Shown here piece by piece: positions 1 through 8,779 of a stretch of DNA of 64,000 nucleotides. The translations under genes were made by a program, and so were the position numbers. The first letter of the stretch is position 1. Each line of letters starts with the position of its first letter. The notes under the pieces were generated by a model. It had not been told where the DNA came from. It saw only the letters and a program-made list of their open reading frames with translations, and did no database searches. The stretch lies in assembly GCF_002007205.1 (NCBI RefSeq), contig NZ_LAZS01000001.1:62001-126000 (forward strand), given 5' to 3'. Source of the stretch: Ensifer adhaerens. Its GTDB lineage: Bacteria; Pseudomonadota; Alphaproteobacteria; Rhizobiales; Rhizobiaceae.

Positions 1-2220
1 GATCAGGTTTTCGTCGTGAAGCCGGGCATAGGAAAGATTGACCGAGACCTTCGGGATATGAATGCCGCTCGCTTCCCAGCGGTAGATCTGGAACAGCGCC
101 TGCTCCAGGATCGCCTGGTCGATCGCGGCCACCACGTTGATGTCTTCCGCCGTCTTCAGGAACGTATGCGGACCGAGCAGGCCCTTGGTCGGATGATCCC
201 AGCGCGCCAGCGCTTCGACACCTGTTATGTCCAGTGAGCGCGGGCAGAATTGCGGCTGGAAATGTGCGATGAACTCGTTGTGCTCGAGCCCGCGCAGGAT
301 CTCGTCGGCGGTCTGCTTGGTCTTGAAGACCGCCGTCTTCAGTTCGCCGGTAAAGATCTCGTGGCGATTGCGGCCGCGGCGCTTGGCCTCATAGAGCGCG
401 ATGTCGGCATTGACGAGCACCTGCGACAGCTCTTCGCTCGCCTGGCTCTGGGCGGCGATGCCGATGCTGACGCCGATGCGACACTCCTGGTCCTTGTAGC
501 GGACGGGCACGCTCATCGCCTCGATGATGCGTGACGCCAGCCGGGCATCGGGCTCGATGCCGCCGTCCTGGCGGACGAGCACGAACTCGTCGCCGCCGAT
601 GCGGGCGACGAAGTCCTTTTCATCGGCGTTCCCGCGCAGGAGTTCGGCGGCATGCCTGAGGATCTCGTCGCCGGCCGCGTGGCCGAGCGTATCGTTGATC
701 TGCTTGAACCGGTCGAGGTCCATGTGGAAGATACTGAGCCTCGCACCGGGAGCAAAATGCCGGTCGCGATCGGCCAGGACCTGGTCGAGGAACCGGCGGT
801 TCGGCAGCCCGGTCAGCGGATCGTGCAGCGCGTTGAACTCCATGCGATGGCGCGCTGCCTCGAGTTCGGCGCTGTGCGCCTCGGCCGTGCGCTTGGCTTC
901 GAACAGCGTTTCGCGGGTCTCGAAGTCGGCGGTCACGTCCCAGTTGACGCCGACGATCTTCCGGTGGCCGTCGGCGCCGATATAGAAGGAACCGTTGGCC
1001 CGGATGTGGCGCGTGCTGCCGTCGGCCAGGCGGACGCGGAAATCGGAATTGTAGGCGAGCCCGGTTTCCAGCGCCTCGGCAAATTCCAGTTCGGCGCGGT
1101 CGAGATCATCCGGGTGCAGCGCGTCCTTCCAGTCGTCATAGGCCTGACGTAGCGACGCCTTTTGCCCATAGAGCTCCTTGGTCCGGTCGTCCCAGAGCAG
1201 CTTCTTGCTGGCGACGTCGAGTTCCCAGATGCCGATCTGGGACGAGTCGAGCGCGATTTTCAGCCGATGGGAGAGTTCCTGTAGCTGCGCCTTGCTATGC
1301 CTGAGGGCACGAATATTGCCTTGCCGCTCACTCAAAAGGCGCCCGGTCAGCACCATCGGCAGGATGATCATCAGCCCACCGATGACGATGAGGCCGCGGA
1401 TGAGCCAGGCATTGCCCGCCGTCGTCGGCCAGCCGCCCTTCGGAACGGCTGCGATATGCCAGGACCCACCGGGCAGAAGCACGGTCATTTCGACTGGCGC
1501 ATCGCGGAAAATCCTGGGGTCGCCGTAAAAGACCGGGCCCTTTATGCCCGTGCCGTCCCGACCGGCAATGGCGACGTCGATGCCTAGTTTCTCGGAAGAA
1601 AGGCCGCTGTCGCGATAGAGCCGGTCCACGTCAATGACGGCCGAGACGATGCCCCAGAAGCGGTTGCTGCCGCCGCCGGCGTCGATCGACACGGGGAACC
1701 GACCGATCAGCCCCTTGCCGCCCTGGACGAGATCGACAGGCCCGGCAAGCACCATCTGGCCGGTGTCCTTCACCCGCATGACGGCGGCGCGCTGTGCTTC
1801 GTTCTTGCGGTAGTCGAGGCCGAGCGCCCTGCGGTTCTGTTCGAGCGGATAGACGAGCGAGACGATCAGATCGGGCGCAGCCGCGATGCTGCGCAATTGC
1901 GAGCGTTCCGTAAAGACGCTGCGCGACAGCGCGGCGAAACGCTGCTGATCCATTGCCGGCTCGGTGACGAGCGTGCCGATCAGCCCGCGTACAAGCTGGA
2001 TGTTGCCGTTGACGTTGGTCTCCAGCTTGGAACGGATGGGGTTGAGTTCCTCGGCAACGCGCGCGCGCTGGCGCGCCTCGTCGACCACCTGGTTCTGATT
2101 GTCCGCAAGGATGCCGGCGACCACAACCACGAAGGCGGCAATGATCGCTGGAAGATAGCTTGGCGTCAGAACCCTCGAGAGCCTTTTTATTCCGAGGTTG
2201 AAAGCATGTCTGGCAGGCAC
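1..2220 (-). CDS. Membrane CHASE-PAS-GGDEF-EAL cyclic-di-GMP protein, C-terminus cut by window edge
   Basis: This gene reads leftwards off the window, so the end of the EAL domain is missing. About 740 codons are visible. In order they encode a transmembrane helix (about residues 18-38), a CHASE-type extracytoplasmic sensor (about 45-225), a second helix (about 270-295), a PAS domain (about 320-430), GGDEF and then EAL. The cyclase motif is canonical (RIGGDEF, plus-strand 583-604) and the EAL signature reads VEALARW (about 200-220). Both opposing activities are therefore possible, synthesis and breakdown of cyclic di-GMP. The start is a GTG at 2218-2220 just before the first helix; another in-frame GTG lies at 2236-2238, and neither has a strong ribosome binding site. 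The ligand of the sensor cannot be inferred. Confidence 0.85.
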   Translation of the reverse strand, partial: MPARHAFNLGIKRLSRVLTPSYLPAIIAAFVVVVAGILADNQNQVVDEARQRARVAEELNPIRSKLETNVNGNIQLVRGLIGTLVTEPAMDQQRFAALSRSVFTERSQLRSIAAAPDLIVSLVYPLEQNRRALGLDYRKNEAQRAAVMRVKDTGQMVLAGPVDLVQGGKGLIGRFPVSIDAGGGSNRFWGIVSAVIDVDRLYRDSGLSSEKLGIDVAIAGRDGTGIKGPVFYGDPRIFRDAPVEMTVLLPGGSWHIAAVPKGGWPTTAGNAWLIRGLIVIGGLMIILPMVLTGRLLSERQGNIRALRHSKAQLQELSHRLKIALDSSQIGIWELDVASKKLLWDDRTKELYGQKASLRQAYDDWKDALHPDDLDRAELEFAEALETGLAYNSDFRVRLADGSTRHIRANGSFYIGADGHRKIVGVNWDVTADFETRETLFEAKRTAEAHSAELEAARHRMEFNALHDPLTGLPNRRFLDQVLADRDRHFAPGARLSIFHMDLDRFKQINDTLGHAAGDEILRHAAELLRGNADEKDFVARIGGDEFVLVRQDGGIEPDARLASRIIEAMSVPVRYKDQECRIGVSIGIAAQSQASEELSQVLVNADIALYEAKRRGRNRHEIFTGELKTAVFKTKQTADEILRGLEHNEFIAHFQPQFCPRSLDITGVEALARWDHPTKGLLGPHTFLKTAEDINVVAAIDQAILEQALFQIYRWEASGIHIPKVSVNLSYARLHDENLI

Positions 2221-2322
2221 GAAACACCCCGGCGGCACGCGAATGGCTATGTCTTGAGCCGGATAATCCCAAAAGGGTCTTAATAAACCTTGTTTTAGGT
2301 TCCGCTATTATTCCTTCGGGCC

Positions 2323-2508
2323 TCAGTCGCCTTTGCGCTCGGGCAGCTTTTTGTGCTTGGTTTCGGCAAGATCTTCGAGTTCACCTTCGCTCATGGATTT
2401 TTCCATCTCGCGCGACGCGCCCTTAAGGCTCGATTTCTTGACTTCGCCGCGCTTGGCGGCAAGCGCGGCGCCCGCCGCACGCTGCTGGGCTTTCGACTTT
2501 GCTGGCAT
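2323..2508 (-). CDS. DUF3008 family small basic protein
   Basis: The 61-residue product is very rich in Lys, Ala and Glu and starts MPAKSKAQQRAAG, which is the hallmark of the DUF3008 family found widely in rhizobia. The C-terminal half (SMSEGELEDLAETKHKK) is also typical. It has no signal peptide or membrane segment and is expected to be cytosolic. The role is unknown; family members are often described as stress-linked small proteins, but nothing here proves this. It stands alone between the cyclic-di-GMP gene and the DNA ligase, with a 78-base gap to the ligase. Confidence 0.8.
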   Translation of the reverse strand: MPAKSKAQQRAAGAALAAKRGEVKKSSLKGASREMEKSMSEGELEDLAETKHKKLPERKGD

Positions 2509-2586
2509 GGTACTTAGCCTTTCGGTTGGTGGTCCGGTCCCAACGCGCAGCCGTCGCCAGTGTTCCCTCGATCTTCGCAGGCGCTC

Positions 2587-4206
2587 CTATGTGTTCTCGC
2601 GCGCTTCGATCATCGCCTGCAGCGTCTCCAGACGATCGGCATCGCGTGGCAGCTTGTCCTGTCTCAGGCGCGCGATGCGCGGGAAGCGCATGGCGACGCC
2701 GGACTTATGTCGGGTGGAGCGGTTGATGCCCTCGAAGGCGACCTCGACGACGAAACCGAAATCGGGCTCGGCGCGCACGGCGCGGACCGGCCCGAAGCGC
2801 TCGGTCGTGTTGTCGCGGACGAAACGGTCGAGGATTTCCAGTTCGGCGTCGGTGAAGCCGAAATAGGCCTTGCCGACCGGCACCAGCGTTTCCGTTCCGT
2901 CGACGGCGGCCCAGACGCCGAAAGTAAAATCGGAGTAGTAGCTTGAGCGCTTGCCGTGGCCGCGCTGGGCGTACATCAGCACCGCGTCGATGTTGAAGGG
3001 CGCGCGTTTCCACTTGAACCACGGGCCTTTGACGCGGCCCGGCGTATAAGGAGAATCGAGCCGTTTCAGCATGATCCCCTCGATCACGGGATCGGGCGGG
3101 TCGGCGCGCAGCCGGTCAAGCTCTTCCCAAGAGGAGAACGGCACCAGCGGCGACAGGTCGAAATGCTGCGGCGAGGCGTTTTCGACGAGGTCGGCGAGCA
3201 TCGCCCGTCGTTCGAGGAAGCCTTGCGGGCGAACGTCCGCTTCGCCTGAAAAGAGGATATCGTAGGCGCGGATGAAGGCGGGATAGGCCTCAAGGAGCTT
3301 GGAACTGACAGTCTTGCGGTTCAGCCGTTGTTGCAGGTCGGCGAAAGTTCGGGTTGCGCGGTTGGTGCGCGCTGTGCCGCCGACGAGCAGTTCGCCATCG
3401 ATCACGCCGGTGAAGTCGGCGGCCTCCAGTACGTCGGGAAAGGCGCCGGAAATCTCGTCGCCGCTGCGGGAGTAAAGGCGTCGGACGCCGCCGATATTGG
3501 CAAGCTGCACGCGGATGCCGTCCCATTTCCATTCGGCCGCGAAATCCCTGGGATCGAGCGCGTCGAGATCGCCTTCGCCGACCGGATTGGCGAGCATCAC
3601 TGAATGGAAGACGGCGGGTGTCGAAAGCGCGGGCTTCTCCGCTTCTCCCGAAAGCCAGCGAAAGAGCGGCAGGTAGGGCGGCGACAGGCCGTGCCAGAGC
3701 GTCTCGATCTCTGCCACATCCTTGCCGCCCATGTCGGCCAGCGCCTGTTTGGCGAGTTTCGCCGATACGCCGATGCGCAGGCCGCCGGTCACCAGCTTGA
3801 GAAAGGCGAAGCGCGCCGAGGTGTCCAGATGGTCCAGCATGTCGCGCACGACGCTGCGCACATCCGCGCGTCCGGTCTTCTGCAGGCGCTCGATGGCCTC
3901 ACCCAAGGGGATATCCGAATGCACGGACCCAGCGGGCGGCTCCCAGACAAGCGACACCGTTTCGGCGAGGTCTCCGACATAGTCGTAGGAATATTGGAAG
4001 AGAACGGCGTCCATGCGTTCGAGCAGCAGATCGCGGATCATCGCCGGCTTGACGGTGTTGAGCGACAGTGTGCCGGCGATTGCCGCAAGCGCGTAGCCGC
4101 GATCCGGGTCCGGCGCGGTGCGGAAGTAATCGACAAGCAGCCGGATCTTGGCGTTGCGCTGCGGGCTTAAGACGAGACGGTCGAGCAGTTCGGCGAAGGC
4201 GCGCAT
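2587..4206 (-). CDS. ATP-dependent DNA ligase of the ligase-associated repair cassette
   Basis: This 539-residue protein seals nicks using ATP, separately from the essential NAD-dependent ligase. An N-terminal alpha-helical DNA-binding region (about 1-200) is followed by the nucleotidyltransferase core. The adenylation motif is EWKWDGIR with the catalytic lysine near residue 227, and the C-terminal OB-fold holds a lysine-rich motif near 'KGPWFKWKR'. It starts 3 bases after the stop of the upstream MBL-fold exonuclease, so the two are co-transcribed. In other bacteria this pair forms a DNA-damage cassette with a DEXH helicase and a PdeM-type phosphoesterase, neither of which is present here. 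Ligase identity is clear; its exact repair pathway is inferred from the neighbour. Confidence 0.92.
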   Translation of the reverse strand: MRAFAELLDRLVLSPQRNAKIRLLVDYFRTAPDPDRGYALAAIAGTLSLNTVKPAMIRDLLLERMDAVLFQYSYDYVGDLAETVSLVWEPPAGSVHSDIPLGEAIERLQKTGRADVRSVVRDMLDHLDTSARFAFLKLVTGGLRIGVSAKLAKQALADMGGKDVAEIETLWHGLSPPYLPLFRWLSGEAEKPALSTPAVFHSVMLANPVGEGDLDALDPRDFAAEWKWDGIRVQLANIGGVRRLYSRSGDEISGAFPDVLEAADFTGVIDGELLVGGTARTNRATRTFADLQQRLNRKTVSSKLLEAYPAFIRAYDILFSGEADVRPQGFLERRAMLADLVENASPQHFDLSPLVPFSSWEELDRLRADPPDPVIEGIMLKRLDSPYTPGRVKGPWFKWKRAPFNIDAVLMYAQRGHGKRSSYYSDFTFGVWAAVDGTETLVPVGKAYFGFTDAELEILDRFVRDNTTERFGPVRAVRAEPDFGFVVEVAFEGINRSTRHKSGVAMRFPRIARLRQDKLPRDADRLETLQAMIEARENT

Positions 4207-4209
4207 CGC

Positions 4210-5220
4210 TCACTCTCCCTCGTCGTCGTAGCCGACGAGATGCAAGGGGCGGGCGGCGATGCCCTTGATCTCGCACCAGCGCACGAGCGCTTCCTCGCGC
4301 CCATGCGTGACCCAGACCTCGGCCGGTGCGATCTCGGTGATCGTGTCGGTCAGCTCGGGCCAGTCGCAATGGTCGGAGATGATTATTGGCAGCTCGACGC
4401 CGCGCTGCTTCGCCCTTTGCCGGATCAACATCCAGCCGGAGGCGAAGATGGCGATCGGATCTGCGAAGCGCCGCGACCATCGATCGGCGAAGGCGGCCGG
4501 CGGACCGATCACGATCGTGCCTCTGAAATCCTGCTTTTCATCGGCGGCAAGCGTTGCCGGGCGCAGCTCACCGAGGCCGATGCCCTGGCTTTGATAGTAG
4601 TCGCAGAGCCGCTGCAGGGCGCCGTGGATGAAGATCGGTTGGTGGTAACCCTGTTCGCGAAGCAGCGCGATCACCCGCTGCGCCTTGCCGAGCGCATAGG
4701 CGCCGACCACGTGCGTCCGCTCCGGGAATTGTGCAAGTGACGTCAGCAGCTTGCGCGTCTCGGCCCGGTCGTCCGGGTGGTGGAAGACCGGCAGGCCGAA
4801 GGTCGCTTCGGTGATAAAGACGTCGCAGGCGACCGGCTCGAAGCCGGCGCAGGTCGGATCCCGCCGCCGCTTGTAGTCGCCGGACACGACGATGCGGGTG
4901 CCGCCCGTGCGAACCGAGATCTGCGCCGAGCCCAGCACGTGGCCCGCCGGATGGAAGCCCACCTCGACGCCGTTGAGCGTCAGCCTCTCACCAAGTTCGA
5001 CCGCCTGGCCGGTGCCGCAGAAGCCGTCGCCGTAGCGGATACGCATGATGTCGAGGGTTTCGCGGGTGGCGAGCACCTGGCCGTGGCCGGCGCGGGCATG
5101 ATCGGAATGACCATGGGTAATGAGCGCCCTTTCGACTGGGTGAACCGGGTCGATGTAGAAATCGCCGATCGGGCAATAGAGGCCTTTGGGGGCGGGGTAG
5201 AGCAGGGCGTCCGGTTTCAT
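4210..5220 (-). CDS. Ligase-associated DNA damage response exonuclease (metallo-beta-lactamase fold)
   Basis: The 336-residue protein belongs to the MBL-fold nuclease group related to SNM1/CPSF-73. The metal-binding motif HGHSDH is at residues 36-41, with further ligands expected at GHVLGS and SGDYKRRRD. No signal peptide is seen. It is the first gene of a two-gene operon with the ATP-dependent ligase, separated by 3 bases. The family processes damaged DNA ends so that the ligase can join them; this role is family knowledge rather than something shown here. Confidence 0.9.
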   Translation of the reverse strand: MKPDALLYPAPKGLYCPIGDFYIDPVHPVERALITHGHSDHARAGHGQVLATRETLDIMRIRYGDGFCGTGQAVELGERLTLNGVEVGFHPAGHVLGSAQISVRTGGTRIVVSGDYKRRRDPTCAGFEPVACDVFITEATFGLPVFHHPDDRAETRKLLTSLAQFPERTHVVGAYALGKAQRVIALLREQGYHQPIFIHGALQRLCDYYQSQGIGLGELRPATLAADEKQDFRGTIVIGPPAAFADRWSRRFADPIAIFASGWMLIRQRAKQRGVELPIIISDHCDWPELTDTITEIAPAEVWVTHGREEALVRWCEIKGIAARPLHLVGYDDEGE

Positions 5221-5313
5221 GGACTGAAAGATAGCCGGCGAATAGGCGTCCGCCAGCCATCCTGATCAAGTTTTTCGAGGCGCGACGGAAACAATGGCCG
5301 CGCCGCGATCGCT

Positions 5314-6267
5314 TCAGCCACCGAGAACCAGCGTGTCGCTGATCAGCTTCAGCGTGCGGGCGGCATCGATGTCGATGCAGGCCTTCTGGCTCGGCAGGTT
5401 GTCCCAGGGGCTCGGCGGGAACAGCCTGTTGTCGGGGCTCTGGATCGTCTGGCCGTCGGCAATACCGCCGCAGACGACGCGGATCGCACCGCTTCTGACG
5501 GTGAAGAGGTCAGGCGCCACGACATAGGCGCAGGCGCAGCTGTCATGAACGACCATGCCGTCGGGCACATGCTGCTCGTAGAAGGTGACGTAGAACTTCG
5601 AGATGTCGGCGAGCAGCTTGCCGGCGTCACCGCCGCGTTCGGCGATATCGGAGATCATCGCCTTGGTCATCACGGTCTTCGTGGTGACGTCGAGACCGAC
5701 GACTGTGACCGGCCACTGGGCCGTCATCACAACGTCGGCGGCTTCCGGGTCGCCGTGGATGTTGGCTTCGGCCGCCGGCGTGATGTTGCCGTTGACGTCG
5801 AAGGCGCCGCCCATGATGACGACTTCGCGCACGAGGGCCGCGAACTCCGGATCCTCGCGCAGCGCCAGCGCCAGGTTGGTCATGCGGCCGACGGCGATCA
5901 GCGTCACTTCGCCGGGATGGGCGCGAACGGTATCGATGATGAAGCGGTGCGCCGGGCGCGGGTCGACCGGCAGGTCGACCGTCTCGGGCACGTCGATGTT
6001 GCCGAGACCGTCATCACCGTGGATGAAGGTCGGCCAGCCGACATGCGGACGGTCCGGATTGAAGGTCTTGTCGAGGCCCTTGGCGACCGGCGCATCGATG
6101 CCCCAGCGCTCTTTCAGGAACAGTGCATTGCGGGTGGTGGTTTCGACCGAGGCATTGCCGAAAACGGTGGTGATGCCGATCAGGTCGATGGCCGGGTGAC
6201 GGTGCAGGAACAGCAGCGCCATCGCATCGTCGATGCCCGGATCCGTATCAAAGATGACTTTATGCAT
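5314..6267 (-). CDS. Inosine-uridine preferring nucleoside hydrolase
   Basis: The 317-residue protein cleaves the N-glycosidic bond of ribonucleosides to give base and ribose. The calcium-binding signature DTDPGIDDA is at residues 7-15, immediately after the start. Downstream motifs (VIMGGAFDVNGN, EANIHGDPEAAD and the C-terminal HDSCA) match the family. An in-frame upstream extension of 23 codons exists, but the DxDPG motif normally sits at the very N-terminus and a purine-rich site (AAGAAGAACC) precedes the ATG at 6267, so the shorter form is chosen. It is monocistronic, diverging from the exported protein at 6513. The role in nucleoside salvage is inferred. Confidence 0.92.
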   Translation of the reverse strand: MHKVIFDTDPGIDDAMALLFLHRHPAIDLIGITTVFGNASVETTTRNALFLKERWGIDAPVAKGLDKTFNPDRPHVGWPTFIHGDDGLGNIDVPETVDLPVDPRPAHRFIIDTVRAHPGEVTLIAVGRMTNLALALREDPEFAALVREVVIMGGAFDVNGNITPAAEANIHGDPEAADVVMTAQWPVTVVGLDVTTKTVMTKAMISDIAERGGDAGKLLADISKFYVTFYEQHVPDGMVVHDSCACAYVVAPDLFTVRSGAIRVVCGGIADGQTIQSPDNRLFPPSPWDNLPSQKACIDIDAARTLKLISDTLVLGG

Positions 6268-6512
6268 TCTGGTTCTTCTTTTCTTGTTCTTGTGTTTGAC
6301 GGCCCGCAATGGAGGCAAGATGGCCGTGAATGTCAATCACCCGTCGGCCAAGGGACGCGCCGACCCGGTCTTGTGCATGCCAGACCTTTCGCGGCGAAGC
6401 TGCCGAACTTTGGCCGTCGCAATTTAAACTTTCCGAAAGGTCGTGAGCCTAGTCTTCAGGCACAGCCTTTGGGCTTCCCTTAATTTCTGGATATGACGGC
6501 GGAGTCACCCTC

Positions 6513-7172
6513 GTGAAGGCTATCCTCGGCAAGATCAGGCCATCGAAGAGACTGCTCGTCATTCTCGCGGCGGCGTTCGGTGTTTCTGCCGCCTCGGGCG
6601 GCGCTGCCGTCTATGTCAGCCGCGATGCGCTGATGGCGCGTATCTCCGAGCCCAAGACCTCCGGCCTCGAATGCACGACCATCCGCACGCTGAAGCTCGG
6701 CCATAACGGCCAGCGCTGGATCCGCATGCACGTCAAGACTGATCGCGCCGATGGCAAGAGCCGCATGCGCACGGCGCTGCGCGTCGTGGGCGCCTTGGCG
6801 AAGGCAGAAAAGGCAGATCTCTATCAGGTCGTCGTGCTCGATTCCGCCGGCCCCGAAAGCCGGGCCGACGTGCGGGGTGCCGCGATCGGCGCGGAGGTGC
6901 TCTTCGCGCCCGGTCCGCAGAGCGTTCCGGGCATGAGCGAGACGTTCCGTGCGTCCTATAACGAGGGCACGGCAAACTCCGTCGGTGCCTTCCATGGCAA
7001 GATCGTCGACCTCTCGATGGGCGACATCCGCACGATGATGGCGGCCATGGACGATCAATCATCCTGTATCGACCCGTCGGCCGATCCGGCCGAAGCCGCG
7101 ACGGCCGAGGGCGCCGCCGTTGAGCATGAGGCCAAGCCGGCCGAGACCGCAGAGGCGCCTGCAGGGCACTGA
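6513..7172 (+). CDS. Exported or membrane-anchored protein of unknown function
   Basis: I do not recognise this 219-residue protein. It starts with GTG, preceded by GGAG at 6501-6504. A basic stretch followed by a hydrophobic helix (about residues 13-35, LLVILAAAFGVSAASGGAAV) looks like a signal anchor. The middle (50-165) contains a compact domain with TIRTLKLG and DLYQVVVLDSAGP, and two cysteines (C54 and one near residue 187) that could pair. The last 35 residues are low-complexity Ala/Glu/Pro. It diverges from the nucleoside hydrolase and converges on lysS across a shared terminator. The long open frame on the opposite strand here is rejected because it lacks these protein-like features. 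Confidence 0.75.
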   Translation: MKAILGKIRPSKRLLVILAAAFGVSAASGGAAVYVSRDALMARISEPKTSGLECTTIRTLKLGHNGQRWIRMHVKTDRADGKSRMRTALRVVGALAKAEKADLYQVVVLDSAGPESRADVRGAAIGAEVLFAPGPQSVPGMSETFRASYNEGTANSVGAFHGKIVDLSMGDIRTMMAAMDDQSSCIDPSADPAEAATAEGAAVEHEAKPAETAEAPAGH

Positions 7173-7220
7173 GGCGGGGCTTGCGTTCCGGCAGCCCGAA
7201 GATACATCCGAAATCAAAAA

Positions 7221-7249
7221 AGCCCGGCGTGGGAGCGCCGGGCTTTCCT
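7221..7249. terminator. Bidirectional terminator between 6513 gene and lysS
   Basis: Perfect 9-bp stem (AGCCCGGCG at 7221-7229, CGCCGGGCT at 7236-7244) with a 6-base loop. It is flanked by A6 on the left and a T-rich run on the right, so it can act on both converging genes. Confidence 0.85.
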
Positions 7250-7272
7250 GTTCGTGACAAGGCCGCTGCCGA

Positions 7273-8769
7273 TCAGTCAGCCTTCTGGCGGCGGGCCGGG
7301 AAGAGGATGACGTCGCGGATCGACGGCGCGTTGGTCAAGAGCATGATCAGGCGGTCGACGCCGATGCCGAGGCCGCCGGCCGGCGGCATGCCCTGGTCGA
7401 TGGCATCAAGGAACTCGTCGTCGAGCTGCTTGGCCTTTTCGCCGCGCGCATGCGCCTGCTCCAGCTGCTCGACCATGCGGGCGCGCTGCTCTTCCGGATC
7501 GTTGAGTTCCGAGAAGGCGTTGCCCAGTTCCCAGGCGTTGCAATAGGTCTCGAAACGCTCGACGAGGCGCGGCTCGCCCGGCACTTCCTTGGCAAAGGGC
7601 GAGATGTCCTTCGGGAAATGCGTGACGTGGGCCGGCTGGATCAGCGTGCCTTCGACCCTCTCCTCGAAGATGAAGGCGAGGCACTCGCCCCAGGTCCAGT
7701 CCTTCTCGACCTCGAAGCCGGCAGCCTTGGCGGCAGCGCGGGCTTCCTCGTCGGTCTTCAGCGCAAGGAAGTCGATGCCGGTCGCTTCCTTGACGGCCTC
7801 AGGCATCGGCACGCGGCGGAACGGACCCTTGAAGGAGATTTCCTTGTCGCCATAGGCAAACTCGGTCGAGCCGTGGATCGCCATGGCAAGCTCGCCGAAC
7901 AGCCGCTCGACGAGGTCCATGATGTCCTCGTAGTCGGCATAGGCCCAGTAGCACTCCATCATGGTGAATTCCGGATTGTGCCGGGTGGAGACGCCTTCGT
8001 TGCGGAAGTTGCGGTTGATCTCGAAGACCTTGTCGGTGAGGCCCGAGACCAGCGTGCGCTTCAGATAGAGTTCCGGCGCGATGCGCAGGAACATGTCGAG
8101 CTTCAGCGTGTTGTGATGCGTCTTGAACGGTTCGGCGGTGGCGCCGCCATAGACCGAATGCAGCATCGGCGTTTCGACTTCCATGAAGCCGTCATTTTCC
8201 ATGAAACGACGGATGCCGGAGACGATGCGGCTGCGCTGCTGGAAGCGCAGCTTCGACTCTTCATTGGTCATGATGTCGAGGTGGCGCTTGCGGTAGCGAA
8301 TTTCGATGTCGGAAAGGCCGTGCCACTTCTCGGGCATCGGCAGCAGCGACTTCGTCAGCATGGTGATCGCCTGGGCGTTGATCGTCAGCTCGCCGCGCTT
8401 GGTGCGGCGGACCACGCCGGTGACGCCGATGATATCGCCGATGTCGATCATCGGCAGCAGGCCGCGGGCCTCTTCGCTCGTCACGTCCTTGTGGCTGAAG
8501 ATCTGGATCTTGCCGGAGGCGTCATGGATGTCCATGAACATGCCGGAATTGCGCGAGGAATAGACGCGGCCGGCAACGGTCACGACGTCCTGCGTCTCGG
8601 TGTCCGGCTCCAGGCTCTCGTACTTGGCGATGAGTTCGGCATTGGTCATCGTCCGGTGGAAATGCGCCGGATAGACGTCGCCGATCTGCTCGCGCAGCAA
8701 CTTCAGCTTTTGCGCACGCACTTCCGTTGCATCGGAGGAGAGGCCAGTGGTCTCGGTCTTGTCGCTCAT
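7273..8769 (-). CDS. lysS: Lysyl-tRNA synthetase, class II
   Basis: The 498-residue protein charges tRNA-Lys with lysine. The N-terminal OB-fold anticodon-binding domain (about 60-170) is followed by the class II catalytic core. Motif 2 is visible as FRNEGVSTRHNPEF and motif 3 as GLGIGVDRLIML near the C-terminus. Length matches bacterial LysS. It lies 10 bases downstream of gltX on the same strand, so the two synthetase genes probably share a transcript. Its 3' end meets the bidirectional terminator at 7221-7249. Confidence 0.97.
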   Translation of the reverse strand: MSDKTETTGLSSDATEVRAQKLKLLREQIGDVYPAHFHRTMTNAELIAKYESLEPDTETQDVVTVAGRVYSSRNSGMFMDIHDASGKIQIFSHKDVTSEEARGLLPMIDIGDIIGVTGVVRRTKRGELTINAQAITMLTKSLLPMPEKWHGLSDIEIRYRKRHLDIMTNEESKLRFQQRSRIVSGIRRFMENDGFMEVETPMLHSVYGGATAEPFKTHHNTLKLDMFLRIAPELYLKRTLVSGLTDKVFEINRNFRNEGVSTRHNPEFTMMECYWAYADYEDIMDLVERLFGELAMAIHGSTEFAYGDKEISFKGPFRRVPMPEAVKEATGIDFLALKTDEEARAAAKAAGFEVEKDWTWGECLAFIFEERVEGTLIQPAHVTHFPKDISPFAKEVPGEPRLVERFETYCNAWELGNAFSELNDPEEQRARMVEQLEQAHARGEKAKQLDDEFLDAIDQGMPPAGGLGIGVDRLIMLLTNAPSIRDVILFPARRQKAD

Positions 8770-8779
8770 CTTGCTCTCC

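Noticed and set aside
1631-2272. A 213-codon minus-strand frame overlapping the CHASE region
   Set aside because: It is in a different frame from the CHASE-PAS-GGDEF-EAL reading and is Arg/Ala-rich; the cyclic-di-GMP gene explains the sequence.
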